A stretch of 39,912 nucleotides of DNA from Deltaproteobacteria bacterium (GTDB taxonomy: Bacteria > Desulfobacterota > Deferrimicrobia > Deferrimicrobiales > Deferrimicrobiaceae), in assembly GCA_003105225.1 (NCBI GenBank), contig PQAK01000064.1, forward strand, positions 1-39,912, read 5' to 3'. Numbering within the stretch: the first letter of the stretch is position 1; each line of letters opens with the position of its first letter. Both the position numbers and the translations under genes were made by a program. Positions 24,560-33,265 of the stretch are shown here, one piece after another. The notes beneath the pieces are model-generated. The model was not told the DNA's origin. It saw nothing but the letters and a program-made list of their open reading frames with translations, and ran no database searches.

Positions 24560-25521
24560 AGCCGCCGCGCCCCGCCCTTCGCGCGAGGATCCGGCTTCCG
24601 CGCAGGCTCCGGGTCACGTTCGAAGGAAAGGGGTTCCTGCTGCTCACGCTCGGGGTGGGAGCGGCGGCGATCAACACGGGCAACAACCTCCTCTACATCG
24701 CCCTGTGCATGAACCTGAGCTTCATCATTCTCTCGGGGATCCTGTCCGAAGGATCGATCCGGGGAGTCACCCTTCGGATCGGCCCGGTCTCCGATGCCTT
24801 CGCCTCCCGCGAGAGCCTGCTGGCCGTCACGTGCTCCGCCTCCGGGAAGCGTTTCCCGGCGATGTCGCTGGCGGTGGGGCTTGCGTTCGAGGATGTCCGC
24901 CTCTGCGCGCGCTTCCCGGAAATACCGGCCGGCGGCTCGGCGACCCGGATCCTGCCGTTCCTGCCGAAGCGGCGGGGGATGCTGCCCGCCGGTTCCTGCA
25001 CCGTCTCCACGAGGTTCCCGTTCGCCCTGTTCGAGAAATCGATGGACGCCGCGGTGGAGACCTCCCTGCTGGTGTATCCGGAACCGTCCGGGGGGGAGGA
25101 GACCGCGGACGGCGGTGAAGTCTCCGATCCCTCCGGGAGCGTCGCGCTCGCCGGAAGACAGGGGACGACGATCCGCGGCGCGCGCGACCACATGCCCGCG
25201 GACCCCTTCCGGGACATCCACTGGAAGGCGTCGGCGCGGATGGGAAAATGGATGGTCAAGGTACGCGAACGGGAAGCGGTCCCCGTGTCCGACCTGCGCC
25301 TCCCCGCACCCTGCCCCCCGGACGAGTTCGAACGCCGCGTCTCCGGCGCCTGCGCCTTTGTCCTTCGGTGCGAGAAGGAGGGGCGGCCTTACCGCATCTG
25401 GGCCGGGGATCACCTGCGCGTGGATGCCTCGGGCGGCAATTGCCGGACCCGGGCGCTGTCCTTCCTGGCGCTCGTCGCCGCGGACGGCACCCTCTCCCCG
25501 GCAGGGAGCTATCGGGCATGA
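24556..25521 (+). CDS. DUF58 domain membrane protein
   Basis: The 321-residue protein has a basic N-terminus, two hydrophobic segments (FLLLTLGVGAAAINTG; NNLLYIALCMNLSFIILSGIL, residues about 28-70), then a beta-rich region and the DUF58 motif ARDHMPADPFRDIHWKASARMGKWMVK near residue 210. The C-terminal half continues with a possible von Willebrand-like fold. It partners MoxR and a transglutaminase in many bacteria, in a membrane complex of unclear function. Start ATGA overlaps the MoxR stop; its stop overlaps the next start. Confidence 0.9.
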   Translation: MKPPRPALRARIRLPRRLRVTFEGKGFLLLTLGVGAAAINTGNNLLYIALCMNLSFIILSGILSEGSIRGVTLRIGPVSDAFASRESLLAVTCSASGKRFPAMSLAVGLAFEDVRLCARFPEIPAGGSATRILPFLPKRRGMLPAGSCTVSTRFPFALFEKSMDAAVETSLLVYPEPSGGEETADGGEVSDPSGSVALAGRQGTTIRGARDHMPADPFRDIHWKASARMGKWMVKVREREAVPVSDLRLPAPCPPDEFERRVSGACAFVLRCEKEGRPYRIWAGDHLRVDASGGNCRTRALSFLALVAADGTLSPAGSYRA

Positions 25522-27578
25522 CGGGCCGTACCGCCGCCTCCCGGACCGGCTTGCTCTGGTGGGTCCTGCGGGCGCAGTGGGCGTGGGGCCTGCTCCTGCT
25601 GGCCCTATTGACGGAAGTCTCCCGGGCCGCGATCCTCGCGACCGGGGCTGCGTTTCTCGCCGGGGGGATCCTCGACCGGGCGGGAGCCCAACGCGCGGGA
25701 TTGCACCGGCTGACGGTTCCCTTCGTGGCCCTTGCCGTGGCCGCATCCGCGGCCGATCTTTTCCTCGGAAGCGGCGACTTCCTCTTCGCCGTCTCCGTCC
25801 TCGTGCTGGGCGTCCAGTCGGTGAAGTTCATGCTGCCCAAAAATCCCCGCGACGGGTGGCAGCTGTGCGCCATTTCCTTCCTCGAGTTCCTCGCGGCGGC
25901 GGGAACCACCACGGAAATCCAGTTCGCCGCCTTCAGCGTGGTCTACCTCGGCCTGAGCGCGGGAGGGATGTGGGCCCTCCAGGCATGGCAGGGGGAAGAG
26001 GAGGGGGATGCCGCCCGGACCGTGCGCCCCCGCTTCGCCGCGAAGCTGCTGCTCCTGACCACGGCGGGGGGCATTCTCCTCACCGCGGTCCTGTTCGCCG
26101 CGACCCCCCGCATCGGGATGGGGCAGATCCTGCGCCGCCTGGGCCGGGCCGACGGGATCACCGGATTCTCCGACACGATCTCCCTGCGCGAAGTGACGGC
26201 GGTGAAGGCGGACCGCCGCGTGGTCGCCCGCGTGGAATTTCCGGCAATGCCTCCCGGGGCATCGCCGCTTTCGTTCCTCCTGCGGGGGGCATCCTATCCC
26301 CGGTTCGACGGAACCGCATGGAAACGCACATGGGGAGGCCGACAGCGCGTCCTCCGAAGCGGATTCCATTACCTCGTTTCCCCCCTTCCCCGCAACACCC
26401 GCCTCTTCACTGCGGAGATCACGCTGGAGGCGATGGACAATCCCGCCCTGTTCGTGTACGGAAATCCCGTTCAGCTGGAGGGCAGCCTGGGGGAAATCTG
26501 GGAAGATGCGGCGGGGAGCCTCTCTCTCTCGCAGCCCGGCCACACCGCCCTTCGCTACCGCCTGCAGTATTCCACCGAACCGTCCGGCGGACCGATGGAC
26601 CGGACGCCCGCGACACCCCTCGATCAGGAACTGCCCCCCGGATCGGACGACATCCGGGAACTCGCCGCCCGTGTGACCGCCGGGGGAGCGTCGGACGCGG
26701 AGAAGGCGGAGCTGGCGCTGCGCCATTTCCGGACCGGATACCGGTACACGGTCACCCATCCGGCCTCCTCGATCCGGGAATTCCTCTTTTCCAGCAGGGC
26801 GGGCTTCTGCGAGCACTATGCGACCGCCCTGGCGCTCCTCCTGCGCGCCTCGGGGATACCGGCACGCGTGGCGGCGGGGTACCTCGGCGGAGAATGGAGC
26901 GACGTCGGGAAATACCTCATCGTCCGCCAGTCCGACGCGCACGCATGGACGGAAGCCCGGATCGGCGGGAAGTGGGTGACGTTGGACGCCACGCCGCCGC
27001 TCGGGGAGGGCTCTCCGTTCTTCGCGCGGACCGGGACGGTGGGGATGTACCTGGACTGGGCGCGCCAACGCTGGAACAAATACGTCGTGGACTATTCCTT
27101 GAAGATGCAGGCGGAGACCGTGTCGGAGGGGTGGGCGGCGTTCCGGCGGGCGCGCACGGGGATCCTCCGGGCGTTTTCCCCGGGCGGGGATTTCCGGAAG
27201 CCCTTCTGGCTGGCAGCGATCCTGCCGCCCGCGGTTTTTCTCCTGATCCTCCTCCGGAGAATGCTGCGGCCGTCGTCGGTCAGGGAGCGGGACGCCCTGC
27301 GGGCCAGGGGGGAATCCCGGCCCCCGCGGCCGTATGCCAGGCTGCTGCGCCGCCTGGCCGCCCGGGGGCGCCGCCCTTCGAGCGGGACCACCCTGGAGGA
27401 GATGCTCCTCCTTGCCGCGCGGGAAAAACCGCCCATGGCAGGCGGCATCTCCCGGTTCCTCGCGCTGTATCACCGGGACCGCTTCGGGGCAAATCCGCTA
27501 TCCTCCACCGAGTTCCGCGAGGCCAGCCGGCTCGCGAACCGGCTCGGCAGGGAAATCTCCCGCCCGGGTGCATCGTAG
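25518..27578 (+). CDS. Transglutaminase-like membrane protein (DUF3488 / TgpA type)
   Basis: The 686-residue protein has about six N-terminal membrane helices (residues 12-195, DUF3488/TgpA-like), then an external segment and a transglutaminase-like core with C431 in SSRAGFCEHYATALALLL, H475 in SDAHAWTEA and D490 in WVTLDATPP, the Cys-His-Asp triad. Another membrane helix lies near residue 555 (FWLAAILPPAVFLLILLRRML), followed by a helical C-terminal domain resembling DUF4129. Family members may act as proteases or crosslinkers at the cell surface. It is translationally coupled to the DUF58 gene (ATGA). Confidence 0.92.
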   Translation: MTGRTAASRTGLLWWVLRAQWAWGLLLLALLTEVSRAAILATGAAFLAGGILDRAGAQRAGLHRLTVPFVALAVAASAADLFLGSGDFLFAVSVLVLGVQSVKFMLPKNPRDGWQLCAISFLEFLAAAGTTTEIQFAAFSVVYLGLSAGGMWALQAWQGEEEGDAARTVRPRFAAKLLLLTTAGGILLTAVLFAATPRIGMGQILRRLGRADGITGFSDTISLREVTAVKADRRVVARVEFPAMPPGASPLSFLLRGASYPRFDGTAWKRTWGGRQRVLRSGFHYLVSPLPRNTRLFTAEITLEAMDNPALFVYGNPVQLEGSLGEIWEDAAGSLSLSQPGHTALRYRLQYSTEPSGGPMDRTPATPLDQELPPGSDDIRELAARVTAGGASDAEKAELALRHFRTGYRYTVTHPASSIREFLFSSRAGFCEHYATALALLLRASGIPARVAAGYLGGEWSDVGKYLIVRQSDAHAWTEARIGGKWVTLDATPPLGEGSPFFARTGTVGMYLDWARQRWNKYVVDYSLKMQAETVSEGWAAFRRARTGILRAFSPGGDFRKPFWLAAILPPAVFLLILLRRMLRPSSVRERDALRARGESRPPRPYARLLRRLAARGRRPSSGTTLEEMLLLAAREKPPMAGGISRFLALYHRDRFGANPLSSTEFREASRLANRLGREISRPGAS

Positions 27579-27742
27579 CCGCCGCCTGTCCCGCCGCGTC
27601 CGGAAACCGGTCCGGACCGTCCCGTTCCCGGATCGATGAGCCGAACGTCCTGTCCGCCCCTGCCCGCTGTCTTCCTTGATCCGCGATCCGCCCCCGTCGG
27701 CGGCACGCGGATTGCTCCGCATCGGGCGGGAGGGTCCGCCGC

Positions 27743-29284
27743 ATGCTCGTCCGCATTCTCGCCTCCACCATGCTGGGGATCGACGCGATCCCCGTCGAAG
27801 TGGAAACCGATATCTGCCAGGGGCTTCCCTCCTACACGATCGTGGGGCTGCCCGGCGGACCCGTGAGGGAGAGCGGGGACCGCATCCGGACCGCGATCCG
27901 CAACTCCGGCCTCCCGTTTCCGGGGCGGAAGGTGACGATCAACCTTGCCCCGGCGGACATCCGGAAAGACGGGGCGCTCCTCGATCTGCCCATCGCCCTT
28001 TCCATCCTCTGCGCGGAGGGCGTCCTCCCGGGGGAGATCCTGCGCAACCATCTGATCGCAGGGGAAGTCTCCCTGGACGGATCCCTCAAGCCGGTCCGCG
28101 GAGTGCTGTCGCAAGGGCTGCTCGCCCGCCGCCTCGGGCTTTCGGGGATCGTGGTCCCCGCCGCCAATGCGGCCGAGGCGCTGCTCGTGCCGGGAATCGA
28201 CATCCTCCCCGTGGCCACGCTGCGCGATGCGGTAGGCGCGCTCTCGGGGGAGGAGTTCCCCCGGGCGCTCCGGCCGGCCGCCGGCCTGCCCGGCCCTGTC
28301 GACGCCGCCCTGCCGGATTTGCGGGATGTCGTCGGGCAGCCCGTGGCGCGAAGGGCCCTGGAGATCGCTGCCGCGGGGAATCATGCGCTCCTGTTGACCG
28401 GCCCTCCGGGGTGCGGGAAGACGATGCTCGCCGAGCGGATCCCGGGCATCCTGCCCGACTTCGAGGAGGGGGAAGCCCTGGAGACGGCGCAGGTGTACAG
28501 CGCGGCCGGCGAACCTCCCTGGCCGCGGCTCGTCGCCCGAAGGCCCTTCCGCGCCCCCCATCACACCGTGACGACCGCGGGGCTGGTCGGGGGCGGGAAC
28601 CCGCCCCGTCCCGGCGAGATCTCCTTCGCCCACGGCGGCGTCCTTTTCCTCGATGAATTCTCGGAGTTTCGCCGCGAGGCGAGGGAGGCGCTCCGCCAGC
28701 CCCTCGAATCGGGGGAAATCCGGATCGCGCGGGCGGGCAACGTCTATCGCTTCCCGTGCCGCTTCCTCCTGGTGGCCGCGACCAACCCCTGCCCGTGCGG
28801 AAATTTCAGCCATCCCCGGCGGATCTGCCGGTGCTCGCCTGCGCTCCTTTCCCATTTCGCCCAGAAATTCTCGGGGCCGCTCCTCGACCGGATCGACCTG
28901 TCGGTGTCCGTGCTCCCGATGGCAGGGTCCGACTGGTACGGCACCGCCACGGGAGAGCCGTCCCACGGGATTCGCGAGCGCGTGAAACGATGCCGGAAGA
29001 TCCAGGAGGGCCGATATGCGGGGAGGCCGTACCGGGCAAACGGCACGGTGCGGGCCTCTTTCTCGGAGCTTGCCTCCCACCTTTCGGCCGACGCGCGCGG
29101 ATTCCTCACGCGGGCCGCAGACCGCCTGGGGCTGTCCGGGAGATCGCTCGGCCGGGTCTGCCGGGTGGCGCGCACGATCGCGGACCTTGCGGAGGAAAAG
29201 ACGGTCTCCCTCCCCCATCTCGCGGAAGCGGCCCAGTACCGGCTCCCCGATTTCAACGCCGGCAAGGACGGTACCCGTCCATAA
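27743..29284 (+). CDS. comM: ComM/YifB-family Mg-chelatase-like AAA+ helicase
   Basis: The 513-residue protein has the N-terminal Lon-substrate-like S5 domain (LSTMLGIDAIPVEVE, GLPSYTIVGLPGG), a AAA+ core with Walker A GPPGCGKT at 220-227 and Walker B GGVLFLDEFSEF, and a CPCGNFS...CRC zinc motif near 355-370. ComM is a hexameric helicase that promotes branch migration in natural transformation. ATG 27743 is preceded by GGGAGGG. The 164 bp before it has no convincing promoter. The gene is the last clear core gene before the AT-richer stretch. Confidence 0.93.
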   Translation: MLVRILASTMLGIDAIPVEVETDICQGLPSYTIVGLPGGPVRESGDRIRTAIRNSGLPFPGRKVTINLAPADIRKDGALLDLPIALSILCAEGVLPGEILRNHLIAGEVSLDGSLKPVRGVLSQGLLARRLGLSGIVVPAANAAEALLVPGIDILPVATLRDAVGALSGEEFPRALRPAAGLPGPVDAALPDLRDVVGQPVARRALEIAAAGNHALLLTGPPGCGKTMLAERIPGILPDFEEGEALETAQVYSAAGEPPWPRLVARRPFRAPHHTVTTAGLVGGGNPPRPGEISFAHGGVLFLDEFSEFRREAREALRQPLESGEIRIARAGNVYRFPCRFLLVAATNPCPCGNFSHPRRICRCSPALLSHFAQKFSGPLLDRIDLSVSVLPMAGSDWYGTATGEPSHGIRERVKRCRKIQEGRYAGRPYRANGTVRASFSELASHLSADARGFLTRAADRLGLSGRSLGRVCRVARTIADLAEEKTVSLPHLAEAAQYRLPDFNAGKDGTRP

Positions 29285-29455
29285 CGCACGCCAAAGGGGC
29301 TCGAGAATTTGAATAGGCGGTGATATGCACCGTCAACGGAAAGCGCATGCAGCAGAGGTGTCCGTGCCAAACGGGGGTAACTTCATAAATATCTGTCACC
29401 AATCCGTCACTTCATTCAGGTTATCCTATAAGCAAACGTAACACCCACAGTGGAT

Positions 29456-29480
29456 GGAAAGGTGCCGGGGCTGCCTTTCC
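29456..29480 (+). promoter_or_regulatory. hairpin in the leader of the first exported protein
   Basis: GGAAAGG and CCTTTCC form a perfect 7-bp stem around an 11-base loop, about 65 bases upstream of the ATG at 29545, in a 260-bp gap after comM. The gap also contains direct motifs GTCACC / GTCAC (about 29396-29410) and AT-rich candidates for -10 boxes (CTATAA near 29424). No -35 of quality pairs with them. Role unknown. Confidence 0.3.
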
Positions 29481-29544
29481 AGGCCCTGCAGCGGATGTAT
29501 TTCACATCACCGTGACTTAACCCCTAAATCCCGTGGAGGGCGCC

Positions 29545-30036
29545 ATGAAACGACTTGTCGGACTGGTCGTGTTTGCGGTGGTTGCGGTGATGGTGGTTTT
29601 CGGTTTCGCTTCAGCGGAAACGAAGGGGCCTGAGGAAAAGATCTCACAGGTCAAGGAGGATCAGACCCATAAAGGTCAAGGAACGTATGCGTCAGCTTCG
29701 ATGAAACAGGATTTGTTACATCCGAACGGCTTCGACATGATTTGGTCCTATGGTGGCAGATCCGGATGGTCCCGTGTATTTTTCCGGGATGACGGCGAGA
29801 AGATTGTCGCAGATATCAAAGTTGTCGATATCGAGAACGTTGATATCAACCAACAGGAATTCTACACGTCAGAGAGTTGCACGGGTAATGCGAAATTGAC
29901 CGATAACGGGGTTATTTTCGATGGTTGCAGTAACGCTAGTCGCGACATTCTATTGGCCTACGATCCGGGAAACAAGTTAACCCCTTTCAAGGGGAGTGGA
30001 CCGGATTGCCCAAGGATCGAATTAAGTCCGAGGTAG
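29545..30036 (+). CDS. small exported protein of unknown function
   Basis: The 163-residue protein begins MKRLVGLVVFAVVAVMVV and has a cleavable signal (FGFASA before ETKG). The mature part is hydrophilic, with two Cys (SCTGNA, DGCSNAS) and a third near the end (PDCPRI) that could form a disulphide. Secondary structure looks beta-rich (IVADIKVVDIENVDIN). I do not recognise a family. ATG 29545 follows GGAGGGC. Base and codon use (ATT, TTG, GAT, more A/T at third positions) differ from the neighbouring core genes, suggesting lineage-specific or transferred sequence. A good terminator follows. Confidence 0.75.
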   Translation: MKRLVGLVVFAVVAVMVVFGFASAETKGPEEKISQVKEDQTHKGQGTYASASMKQDLLHPNGFDMIWSYGGRSGWSRVFFRDDGEKIVADIKVVDIENVDINQQEFYTSESCTGNAKLTDNGVIFDGCSNASRDILLAYDPGNKLTPFKGSGPDCPRIELSPR

Positions 30037-30045
30037 ATAGATTTC

Positions 30046-30074
30046 GGGCCGGGGGCCATCCCTCCGGCCCTTTC
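30046..30074 (+). terminator. rho-independent terminator
   Basis: GGGCCGG and CCGGCCC form a perfect 7-bp GC stem around GGGCCATCCCT, followed by TTTCCATTTCC. It lies 10 bases after the stop at 30036 and is the strongest intrinsic terminator seen in the window. Confidence 0.7.
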
Positions 30075-30195
30075 CATTTCCACGCTCATGAGCGATATTC
30101 AAAGACCGTAGATAATCCCGACTTGAGATAGAACACTCCGCTCTTCCTAAGCTCTTATCTTTTTCACCGCTGAGGAAACCTTCATTGGTGGACCG

Positions 30196-30232
30196 GAACC
30201 TTACCGATAAGGTTCATAAGGCTATTCGAACC
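30196..30232 (+). promoter_or_regulatory. alternative hairpins in leader of second small exported protein
   Basis: GAACCTTA-CCGA-TAAGGTTC is a perfect 8-bp hairpin (30196-30215). The GGTTC of its 3' arm (30211-30215) can instead pair with GAACC at 30228-30232. The two folds exclude each other, an arrangement typical of attenuation or a switch, though neither is followed by a U tract. The gene starts at 30259. Role is inferred. Confidence 0.35.
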
Positions 30233-30258
30233 TAACCCCTGTAAGAAAAGGGGGGGGA

Positions 30259-30591
30259 ATGAAGACGTCTACGGTTGGGACGGCAGCAGTGGTGTTGCTG
30301 TTTGTAACAGGCAGTGGCATCGGTACCGCGCAGGCGGGAGGGACCGATCGAAACGTGGAGGGGCAGGATTCCATCATCGGATACGCAACCGAGGGTCGCA
30401 AGGTCACCTACTTCCACCTGCACTTCTCGGAAGATGAGGAGCAACCACAAGAGGCAAAATCAGCGTCCGAGGACATGCAACCGGAGAATCCTATAGAAAC
30501 CGGCAGTTTCCCCGCCGGGAGACCTGCAGATTTTCCCTTCCTCGAAGTCGGGGGGATTCCCTACCGGGTAAAGGTGGATGTCGGTCCCTAG
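30259..30591 (+). CDS. small exported protein of unknown function
   Basis: The 110-residue product has a signal peptide (MKTSTVGTAAVVLLFVTGSGIGTAQA, cut before GGTD), then an acidic, low-complexity middle (EDEEQPQEAKSASEDMQPENP) and a short C-terminal beta segment (FLEVGGIPYRVKVDVG). No Cys and no known motif is seen. ATG 30259 follows a GGGGGGGG run acting as ribosome site. It is separated from the upstream exported-protein gene by a terminator and about 180 bp of leader, and from the diguanylate cyclase downstream by 179 bp. It might be an orphan or partner of a nearby sensor; no function is claimed. Confidence 0.6.
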   Translation: MKTSTVGTAAVVLLFVTGSGIGTAQAGGTDRNVEGQDSIIGYATEGRKVTYFHLHFSEDEEQPQEAKSASEDMQPENPIETGSFPAGRPADFPFLEVGGIPYRVKVDVGP

Positions 30592-30770
30592 CTGAGACCG
30601 ACCGGGACGGGGGGCGGCGCCGGCGTACCTCGCGACCGGCGAACCTCCCTTGCCGTGCCGCATCGTACGAAGACCCCTCCGCGTCCCACTGAACTTTTCA
30701 CCCGGAACAATTGAATTTTTCTTGTTTTTTCCCTCATAGGCATGAAAATATCCGTGTTGGGAGGAAGGGA

Positions 30771-32027
30771 ATGGATTTTTCCAGGCTGAAATATATTTCC
30801 TGCGATGCTCCTACCACCGGCGAACTGGAACTGCTGAACGAATCGAAGGTTCGGATCGCCCAGGTCATCCGGGCACGCTGGATCATTCTCGGGATCCTGG
30901 CGGCGTACGGGATCGTTCCCTACGCCATCTTCCATTACTATTCCATCGAAATACATTCGGTCAACGACCTGCAGGTCGTCTTCCCGGTTCTCGCCTGGTG
31001 CGTCGTGGCGACCTACAACGCCTTCTTCCTGTATTCCTACCAGTGGTTCGCGAACATCCGACCCCTCAACCAGATCCAACTGCTTCTCGACCTGCTGTTC
31101 GTGACGGTCGTGATCCATTTCAGCGGAGGAGCGGTGTCGTGGTTCTGGCCGATGTACCTGGTCGTGACCCTCGAATCGGTTCTGCTGATGGAGAATCCCT
31201 CGGACACCTTTGCCTTCGCCCTTGGTGCCTCCCTGGCGTACGGCGGTCTGCTGCAGTTCGAATTTTACGGGATCCTCCCGCCGGCGAGCATGCCGTTCGA
31301 AAATCTCTCCCTCCAACAGACCCTCCCGTACGTGATAACGAAGTGGGCATGGGTGACGATGACGAACATGATCATGGCCGCCATCGGCGTCTATCTGATG
31401 AAGACGATCCGCCTCCGGGAAGAGGATCTCAGGAAACTCGTCATCCGGGACAACCTCACCTCCCTGTACAATCGCGCGTACTTCTTTTATCGGCTCCATT
31501 CGGAGATCCGGCGAGCGATACGATACAACCGCCCACTCTCCCTCCTCATCATGGACATGGATAATTTCAAGGAGTTCAACGACCGATACGGGCACCTCGT
31601 CGGTGACCAGCTGCTTCGTGTCATCTCCGGCACCATCCGGTCCAACATCCGGTACAGCACCGGGAAGCCGGGCTACGAACTGGATATCCCCTGCCGGTAC
31701 GGCGGTGACGAGTTCGCCATCATCGCTCCCGAGACGACCTCCGCCCAGGCGCTGTTCATGGCGAAGCGGCTCTGCAAGGAAATCGGGGTGAAATGCGGGG
31801 GAGAGATGATGGCCCATATCCAGGCCGCTACCGGATCCCACCCGACGGAAGTTCCGGACGTCACGGTGAGCGTCGGCGTTGCATCCGTACCCGAGCACGC
31901 CTCGGAAACGGAAGCGCTGGTGAAGGCGGCGGACGACGCCATGTACGTGTCCAAACGTTCGAAGAAGAACAACGTGGCCGTGTCGGAAACGGCTCCGTCC
32001 GTCGTCCCGACCACGAGCGCCAGGTAA
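30771..32027 (+). CDS. Membrane-bound diguanylate cyclase (GGDEF)
   Basis: The 418-residue protein has about six membrane segments between residues 35 and 212 (WIILGILAAYGIVPY; VFPVLAWCVVATYNAFFLY; LLLDLLFVTVVIHF; FALGASLAYGGLL; MTNMIMAAIGVYL). The GGDEF domain follows: DNLTSLYNRAYF, then MDMDNFKEFNDRYGH, and an intact GGDEF at 311-315. It makes cyclic-di-GMP from two GTP. The inhibitory I-site RxxD is degenerate: Y302-E-L-D305. The membrane sensor part is unnamed. ATG 30771 has GGGAGGAAGGG upstream. The HD-GYP protein at 10527 could provide the opposite activity. Confidence 0.93.
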   Translation: MDFSRLKYISCDAPTTGELELLNESKVRIAQVIRARWIILGILAAYGIVPYAIFHYYSIEIHSVNDLQVVFPVLAWCVVATYNAFFLYSYQWFANIRPLNQIQLLLDLLFVTVVIHFSGGAVSWFWPMYLVVTLESVLLMENPSDTFAFALGASLAYGGLLQFEFYGILPPASMPFENLSLQQTLPYVITKWAWVTMTNMIMAAIGVYLMKTIRLREEDLRKLVIRDNLTSLYNRAYFFYRLHSEIRRAIRYNRPLSLLIMDMDNFKEFNDRYGHLVGDQLLRVISGTIRSNIRYSTGKPGYELDIPCRYGGDEFAIIAPETTSAQALFMAKRLCKEIGVKCGGEMMAHIQAATGSHPTEVPDVTVSVGVASVPEHASETEALVKAADDAMYVSKRSKKNNVAVSETAPSVVPTTSAR

Positions 32028-32112
32028 ATGCGCATCCGCCGGGCGGCGTCACGCAGGGATCGTCGATGAAGGGCCGGTCGATCGTGCCGATGGGGAGACT
32101 CGAATCCCGGGC

Positions 32113-33123
32113 CTACACCCGGTCGGCGATGTCCCAGAAGACCTTCTCGATGTAGTTGCGGAAGCCGTGAATGAAGGCGCACCTGCGGTTGAAGCGCGCC
32201 AGGGACCCGCAGACATACAGGCCGCGGACGGTGGATTCCCCCACGGGGGAGATCACCGGGTATCCGTCCTCGTCCATCCGCAGTTCGCCCCCCTCGACGG
32301 GTATCCACTGCGGCCGATAGCCCGTCGCGCAGAGGATCCAGTCGAATTCCCGCTCGTCCCCGGACCGGAAACGAACCTTGCTGTGCGCGATGGAAACGAT
32401 CGGGTCGGCCTCCCGGAGATGAAGGATCCCGAAGCGGAACAGCTCCTTGAGGACGCTTTCCGAGGAACCCCGGATGTCGTCCAGCGCCCCCGTCTCGCTG
32501 AAGTAGCGCATCGGCCCCCGCGTGCACATCGTCACCCGGGCCGTGCCGGCGAGCTCGATCGCGATCTCCGCGGCGGAATTCGCCCCGCCGATGATCAATA
32601 CGCGCTTCCCCGAGTAGGCCATGCAGTGGACGAAATCGCAGGAGTGGACGACGTGGGGATTCAGGGAGATGCCGGGGATGTCCGGGAAGTAGGGCACCGT
32701 GGAGGCGCCCGACGCCAGCACCAGGAAACGGCAGCGGATTTCCCCCGCCGTGGTCGATACGAGGAACCCCCCGGGCGTCACCGACGCCTTCGTCGCCGCC
32801 ACGTTCTCCGCGATCCTCAGGCCCTGCTCCCGCGTAAACGACTCGACGTAGCAGAGAAAATCCTCGCGCGTCGGAAAGGGCTTCCGCACTCCCGGAAGCG
32901 CCCAGAGCGGGTGCTTGAGCGTGAGCGAGGTCCAATCCGTCCCCGGCACCGCCGGCGACAGGAGAACCATGCCGGGCCGCATCGACCGCCATGCCTGGGC
33001 GATCTTCCCCCGCTCGACGGCCTCGTAATCGACCCCGTGCTCCTGGAAATAGTGCCCGAGGAGCAGTCCGGCAGGTCCTCCACCGACGATCAGGACGTCC
33101 TTTGGCGTGGGATCCGGCGACAT
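32113..33123 (-). CDS. FAD-dependent NAD(P)-linked oxidoreductase (monooxygenase-like)
   Basis: The 336-residue flavoprotein has an N-terminal FAD-binding GGGPAG (residues 14-19 in LIVGGGPAGLLLGHYF), a second Rossmann motif LIIGGANSAAE for NAD(P) in mid-protein, and ATGYRPQW near the C-terminus, the pattern of YpdA/flavin-containing monooxygenase-like proteins and thioredoxin-reductase relatives. No CxxC redox pair is present, so a thioredoxin reductase is unlikely. Substrate unknown. ATG 33123 is divergent from rplU. It does not belong to an obvious operon. Confidence 0.87.
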   Translation of the reverse strand: MSPDPTPKDVLIVGGGPAGLLLGHYFQEHGVDYEAVERGKIAQAWRSMRPGMVLLSPAVPGTDWTSLTLKHPLWALPGVRKPFPTREDFLCYVESFTREQGLRIAENVAATKASVTPGGFLVSTTAGEIRCRFLVLASGASTVPYFPDIPGISLNPHVVHSCDFVHCMAYSGKRVLIIGGANSAAEIAIELAGTARVTMCTRGPMRYFSETGALDDIRGSSESVLKELFRFGILHLREADPIVSIAHSKVRFRSGDEREFDWILCATGYRPQWIPVEGGELRMDEDGYPVISPVGESTVRGLYVCGSLARFNRRCAFIHGFRNYIEKVFWDIADRV

Positions 33124-33195
33124 TTCTCCCCCCCCGACCCCGGATTCGGTTTCAACCTGTACTACTATACCACCGGGCCCGCGGCAATTTCCGAG

Positions 33196-33224
33196 TTGAC
33201 AGGATCCAGGGGGTCTTTTATATT
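33196..33224 (+). promoter_or_regulatory. strong sigma-70 promoter for rplU operon
   Basis: TTGACA (33196-33201), a 17-base spacer and TATATT (33219-33224) fit consensus closely. The transcript would start near 33231, giving a 35-base leader before rplU. It should drive rplU-rpmA-obgE and probably on through proB-proA-nadD-rsfS. Confidence 0.75.
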
Positions 33225-33265
33225 ATGCATTTCCGATTGAGGAAGGTCGGGGAGGGAGAAGCCCT

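Noticed and set aside
27579-27742. Extra small gene between the transglutaminase and comM
   Set aside because: Short frames here are Arg/Pro/Ser-rich without a ribosome site or motif; the 164 bp seem to be non-coding.
29285-30770. CRISPR array or insertion sequence in the AT-rich stretch
   Set aside because: No regularly spaced direct repeats, no transposase frame and no terminal inverted repeats are visible.
32083-32117. Functional tRNA gene
   Set aside because: Only a T-loop/acceptor-like end exists, the T stem pairs poorly, and the space for D and anticodon arms is the end of the FAD gene.
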